From an uncultured Roseovarius sp. (GTDB lineage: Bacteria > Pseudomonadota > Alphaproteobacteria > Rhodobacterales > Rhodobacteraceae), in assembly GCA_951812895.1 (NCBI GenBank), contig OX638333.1, forward strand, positions 3,142,001 to 3,206,000: a stretch of DNA of 64,000 bases, given 5' to 3'. The notes beneath the pieces were generated by a model. The model had not been told where the DNA came from and ran no database searches. It saw only the letters and a list, made by a program, of their open reading frames with translations. Shown here one piece after another: positions 1-9,194 of this stretch (positions within the stretch are counted from its first letter, which is position 1; each line of letters starts with the position of its first letter). The position numbers and the translations under genes are program-made.

Positions 1-406
1 TGGTGCAGTAGCTGGCCGCAGTGGTGGTGCCATTGGCCAGCGTGAGGTCAAAATAACGGTTGGCAATATCGGTGGCATACGCCAGATCGGAAAAGCGCAT
101 TTCTTCGGGGAAGGTATAGGTATTGAGCCAATCAATCAGCCGCTTGCCCCAGCTGGCGATCATCGCGGTCTGGGGATAATGCACATGGGCATCGACAAAA
201 CCTGCTGTGATCAGAGCGTCGCCCATATCGGTGATCTTCGCGTCAGGAGCCGCCTTTTGCAGGTTGGCCAGCGGCCCGGATGTCACAATATGCCCATCGC
301 GGATCAGCACCGCCTCGTCCAGCTGTGCGGCATCGTTCGGATCACCGTCAAAAGGCGAGCGGGTGAAGGATAGAACCTGTCCCTTTAGGATTGTATGTTG
401 CTGCAT
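1..406 (-). CDS. guaD: Guanine deaminase, N-terminal part (cut by window edge)
   Basis: Partial gene on the minus strand, starting at the ATG at 406 and running off the left edge after about 135 residues. It encodes the N-terminal part of a metal-dependent amidohydrolase. The HxH zinc-binding pair lies in VDAHVHYPQT, followed by a W-G-K-R-L stretch and LNTYTFPEE, the wording typical of guanine deaminases, which convert guanine to xanthine in the cytoplasm. The remaining metal ligands lie outside the window. The family call is firm; the pathway role (purine salvage or catabolism) is inferred from the family, since no neighbouring gene on the left is visible. Confidence 0.88.
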   Translation of the reverse strand, partial: MQQHTILKGQVLSFTRSPFDGDPNDAAQLDEAVLIRDGHIVTSGPLANLQKAAPDAKITDMGDALITAGFVDAHVHYPQTAMIASWGKRLIDWLNTYTFPEEMRFSDLAYATDIANRYFDLTLANGTTTAASYCT

Positions 407-506
407 CTGGCCGAATTTTCCATGAATTGGGGACTGTGCCCCAGGATAAGTAAGCTGTGGCACCGGGTAAATCAGTCTATTGTCATTGTTTTCCTGAAGC
501 TGCTTC

Positions 507-623
507 TTTAAAGCGTTTCGCAATAAACCTGAGTCATCAGGTGTTTGCGAAACGGTGCGACATTGATGCACTGGCAGGACGTTCTTCGCCAAACCTGCTT
601 CAGGTTCGACGAAAATCGCTTTG
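507..623. repeat. 117-base dispersed element with inverted ends, copy 1
   Basis: A 117-base intergenic element that recurs at 34601-34717. Its ends are near-inverted (AAAGCGTTTCG on the left, the complement near CGAAAATCGCTTT on the right). Inside are two short hairpins built on AACCTGA/TCAGGTT. It sits between guaD and mgtE, ending 34 bases before the mgtE start. No reading frame is carried. It resembles a small non-autonomous palindromic repeat; whether it moved as a MITE or acts as an RNA structure cannot be told from two copies. Confidence 0.75.
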
Positions 624-657
624 ATCCTGCCCGCGAGGCGAACGGGGAGGGAAGCGC

Positions 658-2088
658 ATGACACAAGATGAGCATCAGGCGGAACCCGAGCTGGAGCGCG
701 AAGACCCCGAGCTGGACCGGGAAGAGGATGATTCCGATACCGACGCCTATGCGCTTGACCAAAAAGCAGTAGCGCGGATTATTTACGCGGTGGATGCTCA
801 GGACCGGGCGCTGTTGGTTGAAGAGCTCGATCCGTTGCATGCTGCGGATATTGCCGACCTTCTTGAGCAGATAAGTGCGTTTGACCGGCGACGGTTAATC
901 GAGCTCTATGATCGCGATTTCGACGGTGAAATCCTGTCGGAGCTGGACGATTCAATCCGCGAGGAAGTGATCAACATCCTGCATCCCGAAGTTCTGGCCG
1001 AGGCGGTGCGGGAACTGGATTCCGATGATGTGGTGGATCTGGTTGAAGACCTTGAAGAAGGTCAGCAGGAAGCCATTCTCGAAGTTCTGGAAGACAGTGA
1101 CAGGATTGCCGTTAAACACTCGCTGACCTATCCGGAATATTCCGCCGGGCGTCTGATGCAGCGCGAAGTGGTCATGGCGCCCGAGCATTGGAACGTGGGC
1201 GAGGCGATTGATTATCTGCGGGATCAGGATGATCTGCCGGGGCAGTTTTATCACCTGACGCTGGTTGACCCGCGGCTGAAGCCGATTGCGAACGTGTCTT
1301 TGGGGATGTTGATGGGGTCACGGCGCGAGGTGCTGTTGAAATCCATTGTTGAGGAGACGTTTCATACCATTCCTGTGTCTCAGGACGAGGAAGACGTAGC
1401 CTATGCGTTCAATCAGTATCATTTGATTTCCGCACCGGTGGTGGACGAGAATGACCGGCTGGTGGGCATGATCACCATAGATGACGCGATGGTGGTTCTG
1501 GACGAAGAGCATGAGGAAGATATCATGCGCCTTGCCGGTGTGGGCGAGGGCGGGGGCCTGAACGACAACATCTTCGATACGACCAAGCAACGGTTTCCAT
1601 GGCTCGCAGTAAATTTGGTAACTGCGATTCTGGCCTCGCTGGTGATTGCCCAGTTCGAGGCGACGATCGCACAGTTTGTCGCTTTGGCCGTGTTAATGCC
1701 GATCGTGGCGTCGATGGGCGGCAATGCCGGCACGCAAAGCCTGACCGTGGCGGTGCGGGCGATTGCAACCAAGGACCTTACCGGATCGAACGTGTGGCGG
1801 GTGATCCGCCGAGAGGTGCTGGTGGGGCTGGTCAATGGCGTAGTCTTTGCCGTGGTGATGGGGATTGTCGGCGTGATGTGGTTTGGCGGGCCCGAGCTGG
1901 GCTATGTGATAGCCGCGGCGATGGTGATCAATCTGGTGATGGCGGGGCTGGCCGGGACGGTGATTCCGGTGCTGCTGGACCGGGTCGGGGTGGACCCGGC
2001 GCTGGCATCGGGTGCGTTTGTGACCACGGTGACTGATGTGGTGGGCTTTTTCGCGTTTCTGGGGCTGGCGGCGATGGTATTGCTATGA
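658..2088 (+). CDS. mgtE: Magnesium transporter MgtE
   Basis: A 476-residue inner-membrane Mg2+ channel/transporter. The first 30 residues are very acidic. Residues about 30-160 form the MgtE N-domain superhelix, about 165-285 a pair of CBS domains (the cytosolic Mg2+ sensor), and about 315-476 the five-helix pore domain. The pore signature PIVASMGGNAGTQ (residues 348-360) and the last-helix TTVTDVVGFF segment, with the pore aspartate, are both present. The length matches the family. An AGGGAAGC-type ribosome site precedes the ATG. Its stop overlaps the start of the downstream cyclo-ligase (ATGA), so the two are probably translationally coupled. Confidence 0.95.
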   Translation: MTQDEHQAEPELEREDPELDREEDDSDTDAYALDQKAVARIIYAVDAQDRALLVEELDPLHAADIADLLEQISAFDRRRLIELYDRDFDGEILSELDDSIREEVINILHPEVLAEAVRELDSDDVVDLVEDLEEGQQEAILEVLEDSDRIAVKHSLTYPEYSAGRLMQREVVMAPEHWNVGEAIDYLRDQDDLPGQFYHLTLVDPRLKPIANVSLGMLMGSRREVLLKSIVEETFHTIPVSQDEEDVAYAFNQYHLISAPVVDENDRLVGMITIDDAMVVLDEEHEEDIMRLAGVGEGGGLNDNIFDTTKQRFPWLAVNLVTAILASLVIAQFEATIAQFVALAVLMPIVASMGGNAGTQSLTVAVRAIATKDLTGSNVWRVIRREVLVGLVNGVVFAVVMGIVGVMWFGGPELGYVIAAAMVINLVMAGLAGTVIPVLLDRVGVDPALASGAFVTTVTDVVGFFAFLGLAAMVLL

Positions 2089-2642
2089 TGGATCTGACGG
2101 AGATTAAGGCCGAGGCGCGCAAAGCAGCCTTTGCCCGACGCAAAGCGGCGCATGCCGAGGCTGGGCCGGGCGCAGCAGGGGTGCTGGCAGAGGTGCTCGC
2201 AGGCTATCGGGGGGTGCCGCTGGCCGGGTACATGCCGATCCGGACAGAAATTGATCCGTTGCCCGTGATGGCCGAGGCGGCTGCGCATGGCCCGGTCGGG
2301 GTGCCGGTTATTCAGGAGGCAGGCCTGCCGCTGGAGTTTTCACGATGGGAGCCGGGGTGTGCGCTGAAGGATGGGCCGTTTGGTGCGCGGGTGCCTGAAG
2401 TAGAGGATTACTTTGATCCTGAGATCCTGATCGTACCGTTAGTGGCCTTTGATCGTGCCGGTGGCAGGTTGGGTTATGGCGGCGGGTTCTATGACCGCAC
2501 GCTGGAGCGGCTGCGCGCAAGGCGCGCGACGCTGGCGATTGGATTTGCCTATGGGGCGCAGTTGGCTGAGGGGTTGCCGCTGGAACCAACGGATCAGGCG
2601 CTTGATTTGGTGGTGACGGAAGCGGAAGTGATCAGTTATTGA
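2085..2642 (+). CDS. 5-formyltetrahydrofolate cyclo-ligase
   Basis: A 185-residue cytosolic enzyme converting 5-formyl-THF to 5,10-methenyl-THF with ATP, part of folate one-carbon metabolism. The C-terminal signature GGRLGYGGGFYDRTL (nucleotide and folate binding) is intact, and the length matches the family (YgfA/MTHFS). It overlaps the mgtE stop by four bases. In many proteobacteria this gene lies beside 6S RNA, but I see no 6S-like structure here. Downstream, a weak hairpin (CGGCT-GCG-AGCCG, near 2655-2670) followed by a short T run may end the transcript. Confidence 0.92.
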   Translation: MMDLTEIKAEARKAAFARRKAAHAEAGPGAAGVLAEVLAGYRGVPLAGYMPIRTEIDPLPVMAEAAAHGPVGVPVIQEAGLPLEFSRWEPGCALKDGPFGARVPEVEDYFDPEILIVPLVAFDRAGGRLGYGGGFYDRTLERLRARRATLAIGFAYGAQLAEGLPLEPTDQALDLVVTEAEVISY

Positions 2643-2801
2643 GTTTAGACGTAGACGGCTGCGAGCCGACGGGTTTTGTCATGCGAAGCATAAGGTCGTA
2701 GAACTGATATAAGAGGCTACATTTTGCCATGAAGTTGGTGACTGTGCTAATGGTCGTGACAGGCCATTATATTACTTTTCTGCCGGCCCGGATACAGATG
2801 G

Positions 2802-3209
2802 TCAGTCCTTGCCCTTCAGCAACCGATCCGCTTTTTTCCGCACCAGAACGCTTCGCAGGTCATGCATTGCCAGCAACAAGGCGTCGGTCACCTGTTCCAG
2901 CTCTTCGTCCCTGGCCTTTGACTGGGCCCAATGGGTCGTTGTGTTGAGGTAATCAACCGCGCGATGGATATCGTCTATGTCGCGTTGCGACAGCAACTCG
3001 GCCCGTTCTTCCATCCAGTCCTTGATGACTTCCAAATCGCGTTCTGACAGGTCGCGATTGCCATGGGGTTTGATCTGGCCATTGCGAATATTGATTACAG
3101 CGATCTGATCCATTTCGATCCGCCGCTGCCGGTTTTCGGTGTCGACACGAAACACAAATGCGCCATTCTCTCGTACGCGAAAGTAGTAATCGGGCAGATC
3201 TCCGGCCAT
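2802..3209 (-). CDS. Conserved hypothetical protein
   Basis: A 135-residue soluble protein of unknown function. It has no signal peptide, membrane segment or cysteine cluster. The N-terminal half is beta-rich (YYFRVRENGAFVFRVD), the C-terminal half is charged and helical (about residues 50-135), ending in a lysine-rich tail. It lies directly downstream of the aspartate aminotransferase gene on the same strand with a 14-base gap, so the two are probably co-transcribed. Codon use is like the neighbours. The preceding 2643-2801 stretch holds nothing else that I recognise. Confidence 0.7.
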   Translation of the reverse strand: MAGDLPDYYFRVRENGAFVFRVDTENRQRRIEMDQIAVINIRNGQIKPHGNRDLSERDLEVIKDWMEERAELLSQRDIDDIHRAVDYLNTTTHWAQSKARDEELEQVTDALLLAMHDLRSVLVRKKADRLLKGKD

Positions 3210-3223
3210 TGCCCCCCCTCGTC

Positions 3224-4450
<1,227 letters not shown>

Positions 4451-4533
4451 TCACCGCCGTATTAGGTTGTGGCGCGACTCTGATCAAGCTTTCAAACGGA
4501 CAGGCCCGGACACCGGGCCGGAAAGGACCGCAA

Positions 4534-4929
4534 ATGCAAACTGAACCTCTCGATCGCTGGTTCGACCCTGCGGCTACCACATTTGGCGATCGCATCGCCG
4601 GCGCGCGCGAACAGGCCGGAATGACCCAACAGGATCTGGCCAAACGCATGGGGATCAAACTCAAGACTCTTAAGTCCTGGGAAGAGGATCTGAGCGAGCC
4701 GCGTGCCAACAAGCTTTCGATGATGGCGGGCCTGTTGAATGTCTCTTTGACGTGGCTTCTCAGCGGGGAAGGCAACGGTCCTGACGCACCTGGCGCACTT
4801 GTTCAGGGGGCGACTGATATTCTGTCAGAGATTCGCGATGTCCGGTCACAGGTTGAGCGTTCGTCCGACCGTCTGGCCCGGCTTGAAACGGCCCTGCTTG
4901 CGGTTCTGCAGGAAGAAGAGCTTGCCTGA
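4534..4929 (+). CDS. XRE-family helix-turn-helix regulator
   Basis: A 131-residue DNA-binding protein. Residues about 18-75 form an HTH_XRE domain (GARE.AGMTQQDLAKRMGI...SWEEDLSEPRANKLSMMAG). The tail from about 90 is a heptad-like helix (SEIRDVRSQVERSSDRLARLE), which probably dimerises. I chose the ATG at 4534 because GAAAGGA lies just upstream and the longer frame reading is not protein-like. The gene overlaps the sdhE start by eight bases, so expression of the two is likely linked. Target genes are unknown. Confidence 0.85.
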   Translation: MQTEPLDRWFDPAATTFGDRIAGAREQAGMTQQDLAKRMGIKLKTLKSWEEDLSEPRANKLSMMAGLLNVSLTWLLSGEGNGPDAPGALVQGATDILSEIRDVRSQVERSSDRLARLETALLAVLQEEELA

Positions 4930-5185
4930 CGAAACACCAGAGCACCGGCTCAAACGTTTGTACATGCGGTCGATGCGCCGGGGCATCAAGGAGATGGATA
5001 TCATCCTGATGCGTTATGCGGATGTGCGATTGGCGGGGATGGATGGCGCGGCACTGGAAAATTACGAACTGTTGCTCGAAGAGAATGATCAGGACCTGTA
5101 TCAATGGGTCTCTGGTCAGTCCGCGCCACCGGAGCGATATAAAGCAATGATATCCGATATTTCGGCGGTTGCCTGTGGCGGTTGA
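4922..5185 (+). CDS. sdhE: FAD assembly factor SdhE
   Basis: About 87 residues, the usual SdhE/YgfY/Sdh5 length. These proteins help attach FAD covalently to the succinate dehydrogenase flavoprotein. The family core is complete: RLKRLYMRSMRRGIKEMD (with the RGxxE motif) followed by the D-L-Y-Q-W segment. No ATG fits upstream of the core in this frame; I chose the TTG at 4922, which overlaps the XRE stop and follows a purine-rich GGAAGAAGAG. An internal ATG at 4964 would cut into the conserved core. No sdh genes lie nearby. Confidence 0.85.
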   Translation: MPDETPEHRLKRLYMRSMRRGIKEMDIILMRYADVRLAGMDGAALENYELLLEENDQDLYQWVSGQSAPPERYKAMISDISAVACGG

Positions 5186-5267
5186 AAAATCTCAGTCCGA
5201 GAAGCAGTGCAAGACCACTTACCTTCTAAGTCAATGTTTACAGGACCACGCTATCAAAGCGATTTGA

Positions 5268-5317
5268 TCGGCATTTTAGACGTCTCCCGCAGGGTTTAAC
5301 TGATTTTTCGGCATTTT
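5268..5317. promoter_or_regulatory. Direct repeat in the MarR gene leader
   Basis: TCGGCATTTT occurs twice, at 5268-5277 and 5308-5317, exactly 40 bases apart (about four helical turns), with GATTT just before each. The pair lies between sdhE and the MarR-family gene. It could be an autoregulatory site, but MarR operators are usually inverted repeats, so this is only a suggestion. Confidence 0.3.
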
Positions 5318-5360
5318 GCCTGAATGTCGCCTCCGAGCAGTATCGCATGGAGAAAAATCA

Positions 5361-5861
5361 ATGAGTATGCACAACCCCCCGGCGCTGTCGCCTGATCAGA
5401 GGAACTTCATGACCGGGTATCTTGAATCCCTGTCGTTGGTCGAGCGTCTGCACCGATTGCTTTTGGATGTCATCAAGGACGAGTTTGAACGCCTGGGCCA
5501 GCTGGAGATCAATGCGGTACAGGCGTTGTTGCTGTTTAACATTGGCGACAATGAAGTCACCGCAGGAGAGTTGAAATCCCGCGGATATTATCAGGGCAGC
5601 AATGTCAGTTATAATCTTAAAAAGCTGGTCGAAATGGGGTTCATGCATCACCAGAGGTGTGAAATCGACCGCCGTTCGGTGCGCGTACGCCTGACACAGA
5701 AGGGCCGTGAAATCCGTGATGTGGTGACACAGCTGTTTGAGCGGCATGCCGATGGCCTGCAGTCACGCGGTGTTCTGGGGGCCGACGGGATCGACCAGAT
5801 CACCCATTCTCTGCGCCGGGTTGAGCGCTACTGGACCGATCAAATTCGCTATATTTATTGA
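5361..5861 (+). CDS. MarR-family winged-helix regulator
   Basis: A 166-residue transcription regulator. It has an N-terminal dimerisation helix, a winged helix at about residues 55-125 (EVTAGELKSRGYYQGSNVSY as the recognition region, then the wing with RCEIDRRSVRVRLTQKG) and a C-terminal helix. It resembles the alphaproteobacterial LdtR-like branch, which controls cell-envelope genes in some relatives; that link is inference. The ATG at 5361 follows GGAGAAAAATCA. The final codons overlap the convergent DUF1194 gene by seven bases. Confidence 0.85.
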   Translation: MSMHNPPALSPDQRNFMTGYLESLSLVERLHRLLLDVIKDEFERLGQLEINAVQALLLFNIGDNEVTAGELKSRGYYQGSNVSYNLKKLVEMGFMHHQRCEIDRRSVRVRLTQKGREIRDVVTQLFERHADGLQSRGVLGADGIDQITHSLRRVERYWTDQIRYIY

Positions 5862-6571
5862 TCGCTTCTCAGGGACAGAACGGGTGCAGAAACCTCACGC
5901 AGCAGCTTGCGTTTCATAGCATCTGCAAAATCTTCGAAACTGGTGGCAATTTCGACAAAGGCATTTGGCCCCCGGATCACGTCTTCGCGGTAATAGGTTT
6001 CCAGCGATTTGACATTAAGCAGGTTCTTGGTGGTGTTGGCCCTCGCGTTGGCACCGATGACCAGACCGTTAACGGTCACCTGACCAAGGACTGCCTCGGT
6101 CAGTTCACCGGGCGCCTGACCGATATTGGCTGGCCCGTCCCCTGAGATATCCAGGGTGAGCTGCCAGCAGTCAGACTGATCTGCTAAAGCTGCTGCACCG
6201 TATCGAAGGGCCGGGCTGATCGCTGTGGAAGGATAGTTGATATGTATGGGCCCGGTTGCACGCAATTGGCCCGCAATCCGGGACAGTGCGGATTGGGTTT
6301 GCGGGGTGATCCAGCCGATCAGCTCTCGCTGGTAATGCGGGCCACTCCATTCGTAGACCATGATGCGGACCGGCGCGAATGGCATGGTGAGAAATGCGGT
6401 CTGTACCTCTGCATCTTCCAGTGCAGCGGCCAGCCCATCCAATTGCAGGCGGTACTCTGAAGGGTCAACCGAGCCAGAGACATCCAGCCCCAGGGCCAGC
6501 GCTTGCCTGCACGCCGCATTGGCTGGTGCGGCCAGCATCAGCAAAAGCATTACGGCAACAAGCCGTGTCAT
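5855..6571 (-). CDS. DUF1194 secreted protein, copy 2 (von Willebrand A-like)
   Basis: A 238-residue protein with a clear Sec signal peptide (MTRLVAVMLLLMLAAPANAA), so probably periplasmic. The body is a DUF1194 domain, a VWA-like fold: ALGLDVSGSVD near the start carries the DxSxS metal-ion-dependent adhesion motif, and LDISGDGPANIG follows later. Function is unknown. It is the last gene of a three-gene unit: the preceding DUF1194 gene overlaps it by four bases (ATGA). The two copies are clearly related in their DxSxSVD, ISGDG and TVNGLVI segments but diverged elsewhere, so the duplication is old. Confidence 0.82.
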   Translation of the reverse strand: MTRLVAVMLLLMLAAPANAACRQALALGLDVSGSVDPSEYRLQLDGLAAALEDAEVQTAFLTMPFAPVRIMVYEWSGPHYQRELIGWITPQTQSALSRIAGQLRATGPIHINYPSTAISPALRYGAAALADQSDCWQLTLDISGDGPANIGQAPGELTEAVLGQVTVNGLVIGANARANTTKNLLNVKSLETYYREDVIRGPNAFVEIATSFEDFADAMKRKLLREVSAPVLSLRSDQ

Positions 6572-7281
6572 CCACGCCCATCCACCGGTGGTTGGGGCAG
6601 GGTGCCCAGAACGATATCGTTTATTTCGCGGAACAGTTTGCGGGTCATCGCCTCGCGAAAATCGCTGAATCCGTTGGCGGTTTCAACAAATGACCCTTGC
6701 CCCCTGATGACCAGATCGCGGTAATAGGCCTGAACCTCGCTGCCTTGATCAATGATCACAAGGCCGTTGACCGTGACCCCGTCAAAGGGAAAATTGCGAT
6801 AGGCCGCATCCGGACCAAAACCGAAATTGTTGATCCCGTCGCCGGAAATATCGATTACTTTGCGGGTGCAGTCCGGGGCCCTGTCCAACAACGTGGCCCC
6901 ATAGGCCAGCGCCTGGCCCACCGCGGTGGGAAAATCATCTCTGCTGCGCTTCATTGTGCCGAGCGCAAGCGAGGCCAGATCAATATCCCGTCCGCTGCGC
7001 AATGCAGTCCAGTCCAGATGCAGTTTCTGCTGATAAAACCCACTCCATTCATAGACCGCCAGTGCCACGTATCCGGGACCGCCGCCCAGAATAGCGTGTC
7101 GGATTTCCGGGGCATCCAACGCCGCGGCCAACCCCAGCCGCTGCAACTCGTATTCGGCCGTATCAACCGATGCCGACACATCCAGCGCGAGCACCAGTGC
7201 AAGGCGGCACTGTGCCTGCGCCCGGGTGACGGTGGAGATCAGCCCCAGGCATAAGACAGCGCATATGACCGCGCGTTTCAC
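6568..7281 (-). CDS. DUF1194 secreted protein, copy 1 (von Willebrand A-like)
   Basis: A 237-residue homologue of the gene that follows it. The start is placed at GTG 7281, which overlaps the stop of the glyoxalase gene as GTGA; it gives a proper signal peptide (KRAVICAVLCLGLISTVTRAQAQ). The MIDAS-type motif LALDVSASVD and IDISGDGINN are present. Upstream in-frame codons lie within gloA and would spoil the signal peptide. Predicted periplasmic and metal-binding, with unknown partner. Transcription is presumably from the gloA promoter. Confidence 0.82.
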   Translation of the reverse strand: MKRAVICAVLCLGLISTVTRAQAQCRLALVLALDVSASVDTAEYELQRLGLAAALDAPEIRHAILGGGPGYVALAVYEWSGFYQQKLHLDWTALRSGRDIDLASLALGTMKRSRDDFPTAVGQALAYGATLLDRAPDCTRKVIDISGDGINNFGFGPDAAYRNFPFDGVTVNGLVIIDQGSEVQAYYRDLVIRGQGSFVETANGFSDFREAMTRKLFREINDIVLGTLPQPPVDGRG

Positions 7282-7706
7282 CAATGGCCAACGCTTTCCA
7301 TGCTGGCCCACGGCTCCGCCGGGGGCAGGGGGTCACCTTCCTGCAGTAACTCAACGGAGATGTTATCGGGGCTGCGGATGAATGCCATTCGCCCATCGCG
7401 TGGCGGCCGGTTGATGGTGACGCCATTGTCCTGCAGATGCTGGCACATCTCGTAAATATTGCCCACCGAATAGGCGAGATGCCCGAAATGCCGGCTGTCA
7501 CTGGGCAGGCCTTCATCGCCATCCCAGTTCCACGTCAGTTCAACAGGGCAGTCTTCCTGTCCTTCGGCGGCCATGTAAAGAAGGGTAAAGCGGCCCTCTT
7601 CTGAATCCCATCTTTGGGTTTCGCGCAACCCGAGCAATTCGTAAAACTTTCTAGAGGCGTTCAGATCCGCCACGCGGACCATAGTGTGCAGATATCTGAC
7701 TTTCAT
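7278..7706 (-). CDS. gloA: Lactoylglutathione lyase (glyoxalase I)
   Basis: A 142-residue cytosolic enzyme turning the methylglyoxal-glutathione hemithioacetal into S-lactoylglutathione. All four metal ligands of the family can be placed: H7 (YLHTMVRV), E57 (CPVELTWN), H76 (FGHLAYSV) and E119 (ISVELLQEG). Length is typical of the compact bacterial (Ni2+-type) form. It heads a unit with two overlapping DUF1194 genes, an odd partnership for a detoxification enzyme. Confidence 0.92.
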   Translation of the reverse strand: MKVRYLHTMVRVADLNASRKFYELLGLRETQRWDSEEGRFTLLYMAAEGQEDCPVELTWNWDGDEGLPSDSRHFGHLAYSVGNIYEMCQHLQDNGVTINRPPRDGRMAFIRSPDNISVELLQEGDPLPPAEPWASMESVGHW

Positions 7707-7781
7707 CGCGTTCCCTGTCTGTTATCTGGACAAAGGATAGTGGGCTGAAAGCCGCTGTCGAGGCCGAATGGCTTCAATTTA

Positions 7782-9194
7782 TCAAAATTCCGATCTTATC
7801 CCCAGTGAAACCGAGGTTTGGTCCACGTCAAACCGGCTGATGTTTGACCGGCTTTTTTCAGCCCGAACAGACAAGGTGGGGACAAACCCCATATAGCCCC
7901 AATCGTTAAAACTGGCGGTGACACCTCCGAAGTATGACTCGTCAAGCCGCCCGCCGGCGACTGGTCCAATCACAGTGTAAGTGTCATAATCCAAAGTGCT
8001 GTACCCAACGGAGAAGCTCATCTTCGCAGGCCCGATCTGTTTGCCCATCACATAGCTTGCAATTCCGGTCCACTGTTCCGAGGCCCGGTTGGCCCCGTTG
8101 CTGTCAATACTGCGATACTGAATTCGCGCACCCAGCGATCCGCCGTCGGGCAACGCATAGGTCAACCCGGCAAAGGCTCCAAAAACCGTAGCATCAGCAA
8201 TCGGGGCAAGCTGGTCAAACTGTTCTTCCACCGATCCGCCAAAGCTTAGCCTGATCTTGTCATTCAGCTTTTGCGAGCGCTCTGCACCGGCGGAAATAAA
8301 ATCATAAAGAGGATCGCCCCCATACCAGACCCGGCCACCTTTGCCGGTAAACCGCCAGTAATGCCCACTTTCACCGCTACTCAAAAGATGGCTGAGACCG
8401 GCCTCGAGCCGAACCGAAGACAGATCACTTCCACTTAATCCAGCCACAGGGTTATTGAACTCCACCCGCCGGCTGTACACGCGGCCCGTTAGCCGGGTTT
8501 CAAACCGCTCGCCCGATGCAATCCGGTAGCTGCCCTGCAAATCACCCGTGGCGACAATTCCGGCGATCGCCTGCGCGCTTGGACTCAAGGTGCCGACCAG
8601 CGGCGAGCCTTCGATTACGTTATAAGGGCTGTTGGAGCCGTTATTGACATTGTCCGAAGGGGTCACCGAGAACCGCAGATTGAAATTCAGCGGGTTATGC
8701 CGCCGGACATTGCGAAAGCTTGTGATGGTTTGATCCCGGCTGGCTTCGTCCGGGGCATATTGAACCGCGCGGCGCAACCAAAGCTGCGATTGTGTGAACC
8801 GCTCGTCGGCGAAGGAAAGACGCGCGGCCAGCTCGGCCGCGTGGTAACGGTCATCATCCGATTGTGCCACGCGATAGGCCTTGGCTGCAGAACGTTTGCC
8901 GCTTTGAAAATCCTTCATCCGCGCAAGCGCCAGAGCTTGGGTAAAATGTGCGTGCCCATCATTCGGATTGGCCTGCAACAACCCCTCTGACAAGGTAAAG
9001 GCCAGTTTGGGCTGGCCTTTCTGCAACGCGTCCTGCGCCAACGCGCGCGCTTGCGGCAGGGTCAGTGTGACAGGGGCTTGCTCATCTTGGGCAGGCTCAT
9101 GCACCGCCTGAACCTGCATCGTCGCAGGGGCGGACCCCCCGGGCTGGCACAGGCTGACCCCAAGGGCGGCGAGAATGAGCTTACGGATTGACAC
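7782..9194 (-). CDS. Predicted surface lipoprotein assembly modifier (SLAM-like, DUF560 barrel)
   Basis: A 470-residue predicted outer-membrane protein. A signal peptide (about residues 1-22) is followed by an alpha-solenoid/TPR-like region (about 45-160: ALAQDALQKG, HAHFTQALALARM, ELAARLSFADERF). From about residue 165 comes a beta-barrel opening with NPLNFNLRFSVTPSDNVNN, the start typical of DUF560/SLAM proteins, and the chain ends in an aromatic-rich strand (SVSLGIRSEF). SLAM proteins move lipoproteins to the outer cell surface. I place the start at GTG 9194, 14 bases inside the upstream lipoprotein gene, because it yields the signal peptide. The adjacent lipoprotein is the obvious candidate client. 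Confidence 0.75.
   Translation of the reverse strand: MSIRKLILAALGVSLCQPGGSAPATMQVQAVHEPAQDEQAPVTLTLPQARALAQDALQKGQPKLAFTLSEGLLQANPNDGHAHFTQALALARMKDFQSGKRSAAKAYRVAQSDDDRYHAAELAARLSFADERFTQSQLWLRRAVQYAPDEASRDQTITSFRNVRRHNPLNFNLRFSVTPSDNVNNGSNSPYNVIEGSPLVGTLSPSAQAIAGIVATGDLQGSYRIASGERFETRLTGRVYSRRVEFNNPVAGLSGSDLSSVRLEAGLSHLLSSGESGHYWRFTGKGGRVWYGGDPLYDFISAGAERSQKLNDKIRLSFGGSVEEQFDQLAPIADATVFGAFAGLTYALPDGGSLGARIQYRSIDSNGANRASEQWTGIASYVMGKQIGPAKMSFSVGYSTLDYDTYTVIGPVAGGRLDESYFGGVTASFNDWGYMGFVPTLSVRAEKSRSNISRFDVDQTSVSLGIRSEF

Noticed and set aside
2643-2801. 6S RNA beside the 5-formyl-THF cyclo-ligase gene
   Set aside because: This gene is often next to 6S RNA, but there is no long open-bubble hairpin here and the gene overlaps mgtE on its other side.
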